Below are positions 53,689 through 63,792 of a DNA stretch of 64,000 nucleotides, piece by piece. Where the stretch lies: positions 1-64,000 of the forward strand of contig DXGR01000001.1 in assembly GCA_019113825.1 (NCBI GenBank). The letters run 5' to 3'. The notes below the pieces were generated by a model that was not told where the DNA came from, ran no database searches, and saw only the letters and a program-made list of their open reading frames with translations. This stretch comes from Candidatus Stackebrandtia excrementipullorum. GTDB taxonomy: Bacteria; Actinomycetota; Actinomycetes; Mycobacteriales; Micromonosporaceae. A program made the translations under genes and the position numbers. Position 1 is the first letter of the stretch; each line of letters begins with the position of its first letter.

Positions 53689-55002
53689 TCAGGCTGCCGC
53701 CTGGGTGTCGGCGATCGTGGATATCAGGTCGTTGTACATGTCACCGCGGGTGTCCCAGATCATCATGCCGCCCAACCCGTTATCGATGCTGTACTGCGTC
53801 TTGACGGCAACCGTCTCGGGAACGTCGTAGCTCCACCAGTCGTTGCCGTCGTAGTGATAGGCGGCCACGGCGACCTCGTCGACGAACGTGGTGCCGGGCA
53901 GGTTCTTGACCACGTGGTAGTCCTCCGCACTTCCGTCGGAGCCGTCGGCGGGCCCGCTGCCGATCTGGTACAGACCGTTGTCGATGTCGGGTACGCCCGT
54001 CCAGCCACGCGCGAAGCTGGGCACGCCCAGGACAATCTTGTCTGCCGACGCGCCGGCGTCGATCAGGTACTCGATGCCCGCCGCGGTGCTGTTTGAGGTA
54101 CCCGGGTTGTCGGGACCGTCGTACAGCTGAGCGTGATGGTTGGTTGTCAGGTGGTCGTCGTTCCAGGCTCCATACATGTTGTAGCCCTGGATCGTGGTGA
54201 AGTCGACGGCGTCGAACACGGCGGGAACGTCGAAGCCGGCGTTGTCGGAGTCGACGAAACCGGGGACGGTGGTGTTCAGCCAGTAGTGCTTACCGATTTC
54301 GTCACCGAGCTCGTCGAGGGCCTGGCGAAACTCCTGGTGCAGTGCAGTGAAGTCGTCCCGGCTTTCCGCGTCGGGCCATTCCCAATCGATGTCGATGCCG
54401 TCGAAGACGCCCGCCGCGCTACCGGGGCCGCCCCGCTCGGGGGCGTTGGGGTCGTGCATGTGGCTCGAAACCGGAAGGTTCCCGCGCAAGAAGGTGTCGA
54501 CACAGTTTTCAACGAACGCGGCCCGTGTCTGCGGGTCGGCGGCCAGTTCCTTGAACGCCTCTCCCCCACCGGGGGAGTCGACACCGTCACCACCACCGAG
54601 CGAAATCGTGACGTGCAGATCAGGGTTGAGTTCCTTGAGTTTTCTCAGTTGGTTGAACTGACCGGCCAGAGCCTGGTCATCGCTGTCTGCCACCCCGTCG
54701 ACGGAATCGGCCGCCGGAACCGACCAGGTGTAGTCTCCCCAGTCGGTCTGCGGGTCGCAGTCGCCTTCGGGTGAGATGTTGGCGAAGGCGTACGCCAGGT
54801 GAGTCATATCGCCCGCCGCGCCCGATTCGTGCAGGTCCTTGATGAAGAAATCGTCCGGTCCGCCGACCGCGTACCAGCGGGCGTAGTAACCGAGATTGAC
54901 AGGGTCGTCCGAGACGGCGTCGGCGTTGGCCGAGACCACCACCAGACCAGTCGCCGCCACAGTAGACATTACCGCGACGGCACCCAATATCATTCGGCGC
55001 AT
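53689..55002 (-). CDS. Secreted glycoside hydrolase family 18 chitinase
   Basis: A 437-residue exported chitinase. The signal peptide is about residues 1-28 (GAVAVMSTVAATGLVVVSAN, cleavage near ANADA). The GH18 barrel begins at NLGYYARWYAVGG; the catalytic D-x-x-D-x-D-x-E motif is VFDGIDIDWEWP (D201, D204, D206, E208), preceded by VTISLGGG. Later YNMYGAWND and GMMIWDTRGD complete the barrel. No carbohydrate-binding module is seen. It hydrolyses beta-1,4-GlcNAc chains. ATG 55002 has AAAGGAG. A hairpin follows. Chitin use is plausible in a soil actinomycete. Confidence 0.95.
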   Translation of the reverse strand: MRRMILGAVAVMSTVAATGLVVVSANADAVSDDPVNLGYYARWYAVGGPDDFFIKDLHESGAAGDMTHLAYAFANISPEGDCDPQTDWGDYTWSVPAADSVDGVADSDDQALAGQFNQLRKLKELNPDLHVTISLGGGDGVDSPGGGEAFKELAADPQTRAAFVENCVDTFLRGNLPVSSHMHDPNAPERGGPGSAAGVFDGIDIDWEWPDAESRDDFTALHQEFRQALDELGDEIGKHYWLNTTVPGFVDSDNAGFDVPAVFDAVDFTTIQGYNMYGAWNDDHLTTNHHAQLYDGPDNPGTSNSTAAGIEYLIDAGASADKIVLGVPSFARGWTGVPDIDNGLYQIGSGPADGSDGSAEDYHVVKNLPGTTFVDEVAVAAYHYDGNDWWSYDVPETVAVKTQYSIDNGLGGMMIWDTRGDMYNDLISTIADTQAAA

Positions 55003-55246
55003 GCTACTCCTTTATGCACACCCGATGCACATGACACGGATGTTCGTAGGGAAGTTTTCGTTGCGCGCGATCAGATCTGGGGCCATGCGCCCGATGGGCG
55101 CGTCTGGTCACGACCGTTCGAGCCTACATCGTCCATACGGTTGATCAACATGATCCACCGGTTGAGACGCGAATGGTCATATCGGCACCCGCAGGCCCCA
55201 CCGACTCACCGATTCGACGGCGCCCACCGCGAAGCAGGCTGGAGCC

Positions 55247-56410
55247 ATGACTCAACCGGTTCTTCTGGCTCAACCGACACCCGTGGCGCAACGGGCGACC
55301 GGACCCGACCTGGCCCGCGGCCTCATGCTGCTGTTGGTGGCGGTGGTCAACGTCGCCATCTACCTGCACGGTCGCCCCTACGGCTTCCGACAGCACGTGG
55401 TCGAGGCCGAGCCCATCGACCGGATCACCGCCGCCGTCGTCACCGTCCTCGCAGACGGGCGCGCCTACCCCATGTTCGCCGCACTCTTCGCATACGGGCT
55501 GGTCACCACATGGAAACGGCAGCACGCCAACGGGACCCTTGAACAGGTGGCACGGGCGTCGCTGCGCCGTAGACATCTCTGGATGATCGCGTTCGGCGCC
55601 GTTCACGCCGCGCTCCTGTTCTCCGGAGACATCCTGGGACTGTACGGACTCATGGGTCTGATCCTGGTGCGTTTCCTCAGGGTTTCCGATCGAGTGCTGC
55701 TGTGGACGGCGGCGACCTGGCTCCTCGTCAGCAGCGCCGCGATAGGATTCACCTACACCGACGCCGGTCCCTACACCGAACGACGCCTCTTCTGGTCATT
55801 CGAGAACTCGGACATCCCCACGGTCGTGGCGCTTCGCGGCATCGAGTGGCTCATGACACCCGTCGGGATGGCCACCGTGTTCAGCGCCATGCTCGTGGTC
55901 ATCTGGGCCGCCCGTCGAGACGTCATGACCGATCCCGGTCGGCACCGACGACTTCTGCGCCGAACCGCGGCCTGCGGGTTGACGGTCGCCGTCATCGGCG
56001 GAATACCCGCCGGGTTCCTCGTCGGTGGCCTCTGGCACCCGGCTCCATTCATGACATATCTGGTCGCCTGCGTACATCTGGCGACCGGTGTAGCCGGTGG
56101 CATCGGTTACGGCGCTCTCATCGCGTTGTGTGCCCGGCGGCCGGTCTCAGGGGTAGTCACCGGTGCACTTGTCGCCGGCGGCCGCCGATCGCTGTCGATG
56201 TATCTGATGCAGTCGACCCTGTTCGGCGTGATCCTCATGCCATACGCATTGGACGCCGGGCGCTGGCTTTCCACCTTCCAGGCGACCGTCCTGGCGACGC
56301 TCGTGTGGGTTGGCACGCTCGTGTCGGCGGTCTGGATGGAACGTAGGGGCATCCGCGGGCCCGCCGAGGTGCTCCTTCGCCGTCTGACGTACGGCCGTCG
56401 GGCACACTGA
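55247..56410 (+). CDS. DUF418 membrane protein
   Basis: A 387-residue membrane protein with about nine to ten helices, of the DUF418/YeiB-like acyltransferase-related family: GPDLARGLMLLLVAVVNVAI, YPMFAALFAYGLV, ILGLYGLMGLILVRFLR and GRRSLSMYLMQSTLFGVIL. Function unknown; some members are near efflux or cell-envelope genes. ATG 55247 with GGAG. It ends five bases before the histidine kinase gene, so all three probably form an operon. Confidence 0.92.
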   Translation: MTQPVLLAQPTPVAQRATGPDLARGLMLLLVAVVNVAIYLHGRPYGFRQHVVEAEPIDRITAAVVTVLADGRAYPMFAALFAYGLVTTWKRQHANGTLEQVARASLRRRHLWMIAFGAVHAALLFSGDILGLYGLMGLILVRFLRVSDRVLLWTAATWLLVSSAAIGFTYTDAGPYTERRLFWSFENSDIPTVVALRGIEWLMTPVGMATVFSAMLVVIWAARRDVMTDPGRHRRLLRRTAACGLTVAVIGGIPAGFLVGGLWHPAPFMTYLVACVHLATGVAGGIGYGALIALCARRPVSGVVTGALVAGGRRSLSMYLMQSTLFGVILMPYALDAGRWLSTFQATVLATLVWVGTLVSAVWMERRGIRGPAEVLLRRLTYGRRAH

Positions 56411-56414
56411 AACC

Positions 56415-57620
56415 ATGTCCGGCCCCGAACACTCTCTCCGGCGCCTCGACCGACTGTGGACGCTCCTGCCATACGCCGCCCTCGTCGCCGTCGGTGTCAC
56501 CGTCCTCGCCGACGGAAACGACGACACGGCCTTGGCCATTGCGATCGCCGTGGCATCGGCCCTGTGGCACTACTGGTGGATTCAACGGCACCCGCAGTGG
56601 TGGGAAGCCGCATTGATCCCGATGGCCGTCTACTTCACGGGGGCAACGGTCCTGCTGAATGTTCTCGTCGCACTCGACGCACGGTTCGTGATCGTGATCC
56701 TGGCCTGGTATCCGATGGCGTTCGTCGCGCTCCCGGGAATATGGGCGTACCCGGCAGCCGCCGTTCTGGCCACCGGAACCATCCCGGGCGGCCTGTTCAC
56801 CTTCGACGCGTCCGCGGTCGATGCGGCCGGTTACGCGTTCTCCGCCGCCGGGTTCGCTCTGGTCTGTTTCCTGGGGTTCATGGTGAGGTCGATGGATAAC
56901 GAGTCCGTGCGGCGCGGTCGACTCAACACCGAACTGGCTCAGGCCAACCGTGAACTGACCGACCTGGCAAGGGAGAACAAGACGTTGCAGGCCGAGCTGG
57001 TCGACCAGGCCCGTCACCGCGGCGTCCACGACGAACGCACGCGGCTCGCCGGGGAGCTACACGACACGCTGGCGCAGGCGCTGGCCGGCATCGTGACCCA
57101 ATTGGAAACCGCCGAGGCGCTCGACGACAGGACCGCCGAACCGGTCCGACGTCGAATCGCCGTTGCACGCGACCTCGCTCGAGACAACCTGGTCGAGCTT
57201 CGACGATCACTGACGGCCCTGCGGCCCGACGTACTCGAAGAAAGATCTCTTGTCGAAGCTCTCCGACGGACCGTCGAGGCCTGGCCGCATCAGGCGGCGA
57301 TCACCTTCACCGTCACCGGTGACCCCGTACCGCTGACGGCCGCCGCCGAGACCGCCCTATTGCGAGCCGTCCAGGAGTCGCTCGCCAACGTCTCCAAGCA
57401 CGCAGACGCCCGGCGCGTCGGTGTCACACTGTCTTTCATGGCCGACGTGGTCATCCTCGACATCCGCGACGACGGACGCGGTTTCGACGCCGTCCCACCG
57501 GGATTGGGGCTGACAACGATGCGCGAACGTATCGAACGGCTGGACGGCTCGGTGCAGATCGAGTCGGCTCCGAACGCGGGAACCTCACTCAACCTGACCA
57601 TTCCACGGAGTGCACCGTGA
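56415..57620 (+). CDS. Sensor histidine kinase, NarL/HisKA_3 type
   Basis: A 401-residue membrane sensor. Four to five N-terminal helices (about 15-160) precede an S-helix/coiled linker, RRGRLNTELAQANRELTDLA. HisKA_3 has the phosphoacceptor H216 in LAGELHDTLAQALAG; the ATPase region has the N-box (LLRAVQESLANVSKHADARR) and G-box (IRDDGRGFDAVPPGLG, TTMRERIERLDG). It phosphorylates the downstream regulator (GTGA overlap). A 93-bp copy of the linker lies inverted at 44930-45022. The signal is unknown; DUF418 upstream may be a target or accessory. Confidence 0.95.
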   Translation: MSGPEHSLRRLDRLWTLLPYAALVAVGVTVLADGNDDTALAIAIAVASALWHYWWIQRHPQWWEAALIPMAVYFTGATVLLNVLVALDARFVIVILAWYPMAFVALPGIWAYPAAAVLATGTIPGGLFTFDASAVDAAGYAFSAAGFALVCFLGFMVRSMDNESVRRGRLNTELAQANRELTDLARENKTLQAELVDQARHRGVHDERTRLAGELHDTLAQALAGIVTQLETAEALDDRTAEPVRRRIAVARDLARDNLVELRRSLTALRPDVLEERSLVEALRRTVEAWPHQAAITFTVTGDPVPLTAAAETALLRAVQESLANVSKHADARRVGVTLSFMADVVILDIRDDGRGFDAVPPGLGLTTMRERIERLDGSVQIESAPNAGTSLNLTIPRSAP

Positions 57621-58300
57621 TCCGACTGATCGTCGTCGACGACCATCCCGTAGTCCGCGACGGGCTGACGGGAATGCTCGCAACCCAACCGGATTTCGAC
57701 ATCGTCGGGGAAGCCGCCGACGGAACCGAGGCGATCACGGTCGCCTCACGAACGACTCCCGACGTGGTCATCACGGATCTGCGCATGCCGCCGCCATCCG
57801 GCGACGATCTGATCCGCCGTCTCGGATCGGCGTGCGGTGCACGGATCCTGGTGCTGACAACCTTCGACTCCGATGAGGACGTCATGCCCGCGTTGGACGC
57901 CGGAGCGACCGGATACCTGCTGAAGGACACGCCCCGGGCAGAGCTTTTCCGTGCGGTACGCGCAGCCGCCGCCGGCGAATCGGTCCTGTCGCCCAGCGTC
58001 GCCGCACGTCTCATCCAACAGGTGCGGGAACGGCGACAGACGGAGCAGGACGCCTTGAGCGAGCGAGAACGTGAAGTGTTGTCCCTGGTGTCCCACGGTC
58101 ACACGAACCGTTCGGTTGCCGCTGAACTGTTCATCAGTGAGGCGACCGTGAAGACCCACCTCCAACATATATTCGCGAAGTTGGAGGTCAACGATCGGGC
58201 CGCGGCGGTGGCCGAGGCGATCAATCGGGGACTGCTGTTATCGAATGACGTGCCATCACCTGATCTTCCTGACACGGCACATCGGCGAAGATCTCGCTGA
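57617..58300 (+). CDS. NarL/FixJ family response regulator
   Basis: A 227-residue regulator. The receiver has acidic D8/D9 (LIVVDDHPVVRDG), phosphoacceptor D54 (VVITDLRMPPPSG), and LTTFDSDEDVMPALDAGATG with GYLLKDTPRAELFRAV. The LuxR DNA-binding domain is LSEREREVLSLVSHGHTNRS, VAAELFISEATVKTHLQHIF. Its start overlaps the kinase stop by four bases. A palindromic terminator follows. It probably controls DUF418 or neighbouring envelope genes. Confidence 0.96.
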   Translation: MIRLIVVDDHPVVRDGLTGMLATQPDFDIVGEAADGTEAITVASRTTPDVVITDLRMPPPSGDDLIRRLGSACGARILVLTTFDSDEDVMPALDAGATGYLLKDTPRAELFRAVRAAAAGESVLSPSVAARLIQQVRERRQTEQDALSEREREVLSLVSHGHTNRSVAAELFISEATVKTHLQHIFAKLEVNDRAAAVAEAINRGLLLSNDVPSPDLPDTAHRRRSR

Positions 58301-58304
58301 CGGC

Positions 58305-58342
58305 CGTCAAGGGTGCACTCGGCGCCGAGTGCACCCTTGACG
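58305..58342. terminator. 38-bp perfect palindrome, bidirectional terminator
   Basis: A perfect 19+19 palindrome: CGTCAAGGGTGCACTCGGC followed at once by its reverse complement. It separates the response regulator from the convergent acyl-CoA dehydrogenase. There is no obvious T-run. Confidence 0.8.
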
Positions 58343-58389
58343 CAACGTCACGCAGGCACTTGAATCGATGCCGCGTGCACCCTGCGTCG

Positions 58390-59535
58390 TTACCCGCGTG
58401 ACAGGTGGCGGGCTATGACCAGTCGCTGGATCTGGTTGGTTCCTTCGACGATCTGCAGCACCTTCGCCTCACGGAAATACCGTTCGACCGGGTGATCGCG
58501 AACGTACCCGTACCCTCCCAGGACCTGGATGGCGTCGGTCGTCACCTTCATGACCATGTCGGTGGCGAACAACTTCGCCTGGGCGGCCTGCATGCTGAAC
58601 GGCCGACCCGCGTCCTTCAGCCGTGCGGCCTGAAGCATCAGCTCACGAGCGGCCGCCACCTGCGTCGACATATCGGCCAACATGAACCCGAGCCCCTGGA
58701 ACTCGATGATCGGTGTACCGAACTGCTCTCGTTCCTTCGCATACTCCACGACGTAGTCCAACGCCGCCTGCGCCAATCCGACGGCACACGCGGCTATGCC
58801 GAGGCGCCCCGAGTCCAGAGCCGCCATGGCGATACGGAACCCCGTGTTCTCGTCGCCGACCAGGCGGTCGTCGTCGAAGGACACGTCCTCGAACACGATT
58901 TGACCGGTCGGCGACGAGTTCAACCCCATCTTGTCCTCCGGCCGTTGAGGCAGGATCCCCGACGTGTCGGCGTCAACGTGGAAACACGAGACTCCGGCGG
59001 CTCCCGGCCCTCCGGTACGCGCAAACAGGGTGTAGAAGTCGGCCACTCCGGAGTGGGTGATGAACGCCTTTGTTCCATTGACGGTGTACCGGGTGCCGTC
59101 GAGTTTCGCCGTTGTGGTCATCGCCGCCGCGTCGGAGCCGCCGGCAGGCTCGGTCAGGCAGTACCCGCCCAGCAGTTCTCCTCCGAGCATGTCCGGCAGG
59201 AAACGTTTACGCTGTTCATCGGTACCGGCCGTGGCGATCGGGAAACATGTCAAAGTGTGGACACTGACGGCTTCGGCGACCACAACCCACCGATACGCCA
59301 GTTCCTCCAACACCTGGAGGTACACCTCATACGGTTGACCCGCGCCACCCATCGATTCGGGGTAGGGAAGTCCCAAAAAGCCGCTACGGCCCAACGTCCG
59401 CAATACTTCGCGGGGAAACTCGCTGCGGGCTTCGTAATCGGCTGCTTTCGGCGCCAGTTCGGCGTCGGCGATCTGCCGGGCCAGATCGATGATCGCTTCG
59501 GCTTCCGGCGTGGGCAGAATTCTTTGCACAGTCAT
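58390..59535 (-). CDS. Acyl-CoA dehydrogenase
   Basis: A 381-residue FAD acyl-CoA dehydrogenase for beta-oxidation. Motifs: GYCLTEPAGGSDAAAMTTTA, YTVNGTKAFITHSGVADFY, YAKEREQFGTPIIEFQGLGF and the catalytic Glu364 in LQIVEGTNQIQRLVIARHL. QVLGGYGYVRDHPVERYFRE is typical of short/medium- or branched-chain enzymes. ATG 59535 (MTVQRILPT) is used; longer frames extend upstream without a good ribosome site. It lies alone between two terminators, and no electron-transfer flavoprotein genes are in view. Confidence 0.95.
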   Translation of the reverse strand: MTVQRILPTPEAEAIIDLARQIADAELAPKAADYEARSEFPREVLRTLGRSGFLGLPYPESMGGAGQPYEVYLQVLEELAYRWVVVAEAVSVHTLTCFPIATAGTDEQRKRFLPDMLGGELLGGYCLTEPAGGSDAAAMTTTAKLDGTRYTVNGTKAFITHSGVADFYTLFARTGGPGAAGVSCFHVDADTSGILPQRPEDKMGLNSSPTGQIVFEDVSFDDDRLVGDENTGFRIAMAALDSGRLGIAACAVGLAQAALDYVVEYAKEREQFGTPIIEFQGLGFMLADMSTQVAAARELMLQAARLKDAGRPFSMQAAQAKLFATDMVMKVTTDAIQVLGGYGYVRDHPVERYFREAKVLQIVEGTNQIQRLVIARHLSRG

Positions 59536-59620
59536 GAAGTCGAGCCTTTGAATAGGGTTTGAGAGGTCTCGGCTGGAGCTTAACGGTAATTCAGGTCGCG
59601 TGTGTGGCAGGCTGGCCACC

Positions 59621-60526
59621 ATGTTGATGCTCGTTGACGCCCCCGGCCTGTGGTACCGCGCGTTCTACGGCCTGCCGTCATCCATGCGTGGGCCGGACGG
59701 GACGCAGATCAACGCGGTCCGCGGCTTCTGCGACGGTCTTTCCACCCTGTTGCGCAACCGTCGTCCCACCGGTCTCATTTGCGCCATCGACGCGAACTGG
59801 CGGCCGGATTGGCGTGTGAAGCTGCTCCCGTCGTATAAGGCGCACCGAGTCGCCGCCGACGGCGGTGAAGAGGAACCGGAGGCTTTGGGCCACCAGGTCG
59901 AGATCATCCTGCAGCTTCTTGCCCGCCTCGGCATCCCCACCGTTGGCGCAGAGGGATTCGAAGCCGACGACGTCCTGGCCACACTCGCAACCCGTCAGGC
60001 GGGTCCGGTCGAGGTCGTCACGGGCGACCGCGACCTCCTTCAGCTTGTCGACGACTCACACCCCATCCGCGTCATCTACATCGGCCGCGGTATCGCCAAA
60101 GCCGAAACATTCGACGACGCCGCGGTCCGGCAGCGGTTCGGAGTCGGTGCTGCGCAGTACGCCGATTTCGCGGTTCTTCGGGGCGACACCTCGGACGGGC
60201 TTCCCGGTGTTAAGGGGATCGGCGACAAAACCGCCGCCAAGTTGATCACCGAACACGGCGACCTGGCGGCTCTCCAAGCCGCGGTCGCCACCAACGAGGA
60301 GGCTTTCACGGCCCGTGTCCGTAACGGGCTCACGGCCGCCGCCGAGTATCTGGCCGTGGCCCCGGAGGTGGTCCGTACCGTCACCAACCTTCCGATACCG
60401 GCCATCACCGCCGATCTTCCCACCGAGCCCGCCGATGCCGATGGTCTGAACGAACTCACCTCGCGCTACGGGCTGGCCGGGCCCGTCACCCGCCTGGGGC
60501 AAACACTGGCGGGGGAACGAACGTGA
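59621..60526 (+). CDS. 5'-3' exonuclease (PolI-type flap/FEN domain)
   Basis: A 301-residue stand-alone 5'-nuclease related to the N-terminal domain of DNA polymerase I. Metal ligands: LVDAPGLWYRAFYG, ICAIDANWRPDWR, EGFEADDVLATLA, VVTGDRDLLQLV and the H3TH region LRGDTSDGLPGVKGIGDKTA. It removes RNA primers or flaps in replication and repair. ATG 59621 or 59627. A shared hairpin follows, convergent with the RND pump. Confidence 0.95.
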   Translation: MLMLVDAPGLWYRAFYGLPSSMRGPDGTQINAVRGFCDGLSTLLRNRRPTGLICAIDANWRPDWRVKLLPSYKAHRVAADGGEEEPEALGHQVEIILQLLARLGIPTVGAEGFEADDVLATLATRQAGPVEVVTGDRDLLQLVDDSHPIRVIYIGRGIAKAETFDDAAVRQRFGVGAAQYADFAVLRGDTSDGLPGVKGIGDKTAAKLITEHGDLAALQAAVATNEEAFTARVRNGLTAAAEYLAVAPEVVRTVTNLPIPAITADLPTEPADADGLNELTSRYGLAGPVTRLGQTLAGERT

Positions 60527-60558
60527 GCCGGGGGCGGTTTGATCAGACCGCCCCCGGC
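60527..60558. terminator. Bidirectional hairpin between exonuclease and RND pump
   Basis: Perfect 12-bp arms GCCGGGGGCGGT and ACCGCCCCCGGC surround TTGATCAG, directly after the exonuclease stop. Both convergent genes could use it. Confidence 0.9.
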
Positions 60559-60563
60559 CCGGT

Positions 60564-63500
60564 TCAGGATCCGACAGGGGCCTGTTCGGCCTCCCGATCG
60601 ACCCTGGGCTCGGGCGCGCGTTTACGCCGGAACCGTTCTTTGAACCGTTCCACCATCGTGTAGAGGGTGGGCACCAGGAGAAGAGTCATCACCGTCGATG
60701 TGACAAGCCCGCCGATAACGACCATCGCCAAATCCTGCGCGATAAATCCGCCGTGACCGGTAAGCCCGATCGCCATGGGTGTCAAAGCACCGATCGTGGC
60801 GATCGCGGTCATGAGGATGGGACGCAGCCTGCGGCGGCCGCCGGCGATAACCGCCTCGTGAATGCTCATCCCCTGTTCACGGTACTGGTTGATCAAGTCG
60901 ATCAACACGATCGCGTTGGTGACGACGATGCCGATCAGCATGAGCAGACCAATCATGGCGGGGACACCCAACGCGGTATCGGTCACCAGCAGCATTCCCA
61001 ATGCGCCCGTCGCGGCGAACGGAATCGACACGAGCAGAATGATCGGCTGAATAAAGCTACGGAACGTCGCCACCATGATCATGAACACGAGCACGACCGC
61101 GATCGCCATCGCCAAGCCCAGATCCGTGAACGCCTCCTCCTGATCGGCGCTTGAACCTCCGAGCGAATAGGTGACACCGTCGGGGAGCTCCACTCCGTCC
61201 AGAGCCTCCTTCACGTCGGCGGTCACCGCCCCGAGATCGGCCGGGTCCACCGACGCCGACACGGTAGCGCTACGCTCGCCGTCGATCCGGCTCACTTGAG
61301 TGGGACCGTCGACGATCTCGACGTCGGCCAGTTGCGACAGCTCCACCGGGCCGATGGCCGTCATCACGGTCAGCTCGGCTATCTCGTCGACCGAGGCGGG
61401 CGCTTCACCGCTGGAAAGAACCACGTCGTTGGTACGTCCGTCAACGACCAGTTCACCCACCGGTGCACCGTTAAAGGCCTGCGCGACCAACTGTCCGATG
61501 GCCGCTTCGGACAGACCCGCCGCAGCAGCGGCCTCCTGGTCTACGGACACCTCCACACGGGGCGCGGCCTCCTCCAGGTTGGAGGAGACGTCCCGCAACG
61601 CCTCCAGCGGCGAGAGCGCATCCTCGACACTGCTCGCAGCCGCGCCGAGGGCCTCGGGGGCGCCTCCCTGCAGGATCACCTCAACCGCGTTACCACCGCC
61701 CATCGCCTCGGTCCCGTCCATACCGACTCGTATGTCGCCGATGTCCGTCCGGCCGTCGAGGACCTCGCGGAGACGTTTCTCGACTTCGGGAGCTTCGGCG
61801 TTCTCGTCCAACCCGATACTGAAGTTGACCTTGTTGGTGGCCCCGCCCATGCCACCGAACATGGGGTTACCGGACCCGATGTTGGCCTGGTAGTCGGCGA
61901 CACCGTCGGTCTCGGCCAGCACGTATTCGATCTCGGCGGCGGCCGCCGCGGTCGTCTCCAGGTCCGTTCCCACCGGCATGGTCTGGGTGATCTGTGTGGT
62001 GTCCTGCCCCGCCGCGTCGATGAAGTTCGTTTTGAGGCCCGGCGCCAACGCCAGTGTGCCGCCGAGTACAGCCACTCCGATAAGGAGCGTGAGCGTCTTG
62101 AATCGGGTCGCGAACCGCAAAACCGGTACATATATGCGCTGCAGCGGGCTGCGTAGTTCCCTCTCCTCGGCATCTCGCCGAATGGCGTCACGCTGTGAGG
62201 CGTCGCCCTTGGGGGGTTTCAGGAACCAGTAGGCCAAGACCGGGATGATCGTCAACGAGACCAACAGCGACGCCATCAAAGCGACGGTGACGGTGACCGA
62301 GAACGATGCGAACAGTTCCCCGACCATGCCGCCGACCAGCGCGATGGGAACGAAGACCGCCACGGTCGTCAACGTCGACGAGGTGATGGCCGCGGCCACC
62401 TCACGGACACCGTTGACGACGGCGGACACCCTGTCCTCTCCGTAACCGAGGTGACGTTTGATGTTCTCCAACACCACGATCGAGTCGTCGACGACGCGCC
62501 CGACCGAAATCGTCAACGCCCCCAACGTCAACATGTTGAGGGAGTAGTCGCCGGCCCACAACGCGATCAGTGCGATGACCACAGACATGGGGATGGACAC
62601 CGCGGTCACGATCGTCGATCTCAACGACAGCAGAAACACCATGATCACCAGTACCGCGAACACGAGTCCGAGTGCACCCTCGGTGGTGAGATCCTCAATC
62701 GACCGCTCGACATAAGGCGCCTGGTCGAATATCACGGTGAGTTCGACGTCGTCACCGAATTCATCGCCCAATTCCGCCACGGTGTCTCTCACGTCATGTG
62801 AGATGGCGACGGCGTTGCCGTCGCCGAGCATCGTGATCGACAACCCGAGACTGGGCTCACCGTTGGTGCGGGTGATGCTCGTAGTCGGTTCGGGGACCAG
62901 TTCCACCGATGCGATGTCGGCCAACGCGACAGGCGCCGGTCGTCCCGGTGAACCGTCGCCCGGGGGTGCCCCGGGTTCCCCCTCCGGCCCGGTCGCCTGC
63001 GGGGTGATGTAGAGCCCTTCCAGCTGTTCGATCGTGGTGATCTGGGCGCCCACCTGCACCGTGAGCTCCCGCTCCTCCTCCAGGACGCTGCCGGCCGGAA
63101 TCGCGACGCCGTTGGATTGAAGCGCCTGGACGATGGCGGCCGGTGACACGCCGGCCGCCGCCATGTCCTCGGTGTCGGGCGTGATGACGACCCGGTTCTC
63201 CCGCGCGCCCGTCACCGCCGCGTCCTTGACGTCGGTGATGCCCTCTATGTCGGGGATCACCCGGGTTTCCAAGAAGTGCAGCAGTTCCGCTTCGTCGTCC
63301 CCGCCGGTGGCGGCCAACGCCATGACCGGTATGTCGTCGGTGCTACCAGCGATCACCGTCGGTTCGACGTCTCGTGGAAGCTGCGCTCGTATTCGATTCA
63401 CCGCCGATTCGATGTCACCGGAGATCTCCTCCACGTCGGCGTTGAAGTCGAAGGCGACGCGGACGTTCGACACGCCTTCACCGGAGACCGACGTGACCTT

Positions 63501-63737
63501 CTCCACACCGTCTACGGTGCCGACCGCCGATTCGATCGGTTCGGTCAACTGGTCTTCGACGATCTCGGGGGACGCGCCCGGATATGCCGCGACCACCGAG
63601 ACCATGGGAAGGTTGAGTGACGGCAACAGTTGTTGGTTGAGCTGAGGAACGGCGTAAATGCCGATCCCGCTCAGCACCAGCGCAATCATGATGACAAGAC
63701 TGCGGTTGGCGAGGCTGAGCCTGGCCAGTGCGGTCAT
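60564..63737 (-). CDS. RND efflux transporter, HAE1/AcrB family
   Basis: A 1057-residue proton-driven exporter with twelve helices and two large periplasmic-type loops. Landmarks: LSLANRSLVIMIALVLSG (TM1), GRVVDDSIVVLENIKRHLGY in TM4 with the paired proton-relay aspartates, and GIVVTNAIVLIDLINQYREQ in TM10, where Gram-positive members lack the AcrB Lys940. As usual for Gram-positives there is no adaptor or outer-membrane gene beside it. ATG 63737 has GAGAGG in the leader. It is divergent from a MarR gene, which probably represses it. Confidence 0.95.
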   Translation of the reverse strand: MTALARLSLANRSLVIMIALVLSGIGIYAVPQLNQQLLPSLNLPMVSVVAAYPGASPEIVEDQLTEPIESAVGTVDGVEKVTSVSGEGVSNVRVAFDFNADVEEISGDIESAVNRIRAQLPRDVEPTVIAGSTDDIPVMALAATGGDDEAELLHFLETRVIPDIEGITDVKDAAVTGARENRVVITPDTEDMAAAGVSPAAIVQALQSNGVAIPAGSVLEEERELTVQVGAQITTIEQLEGLYITPQATGPEGEPGAPPGDGSPGRPAPVALADIASVELVPEPTTSITRTNGEPSLGLSITMLGDGNAVAISHDVRDTVAELGDEFGDDVELTVIFDQAPYVERSIEDLTTEGALGLVFAVLVIMVFLLSLRSTIVTAVSIPMSVVIALIALWAGDYSLNMLTLGALTISVGRVVDDSIVVLENIKRHLGYGEDRVSAVVNGVREVAAAITSSTLTTVAVFVPIALVGGMVGELFASFSVTVTVALMASLLVSLTIIPVLAYWFLKPPKGDASQRDAIRRDAEERELRSPLQRIYVPVLRFATRFKTLTLLIGVAVLGGTLALAPGLKTNFIDAAGQDTTQITQTMPVGTDLETTAAAAAEIEYVLAETDGVADYQANIGSGNPMFGGMGGATNKVNFSIGLDENAEAPEVEKRLREVLDGRTDIGDIRVGMDGTEAMGGGNAVEVILQGGAPEALGAAASSVEDALSPLEALRDVSSNLEEAAPRVEVSVDQEAAAAAGLSEAAIGQLVAQAFNGAPVGELVVDGRTNDVVLSSGEAPASVDEIAELTVMTAIGPVELSQLADVEIVDGPTQVSRIDGERSATVSASVDPADLGAVTADVKEALDGVELPDGVTYSLGGSSADQEEAFTDLGLAMAIAVVLVFMIMVATFRSFIQPIILLVSIPFAATGALGMLLVTDTALGVPAMIGLLMLIGIVVTNAIVLIDLINQYREQGMSIHEAVIAGGRRRLRPILMTAIATIGALTPMAIGLTGHGGFIAQDLAMVVIGGLVTSTVMTLLLVPTLYTMVERFKERFRRKRAPEPRVDREAEQAPVGS

Positions 63738-63792
63738 GAGGGGGCCTCTCGGAAGGGGGCTGATGACAAAAAGATTCGCGTGAATGTAACAC

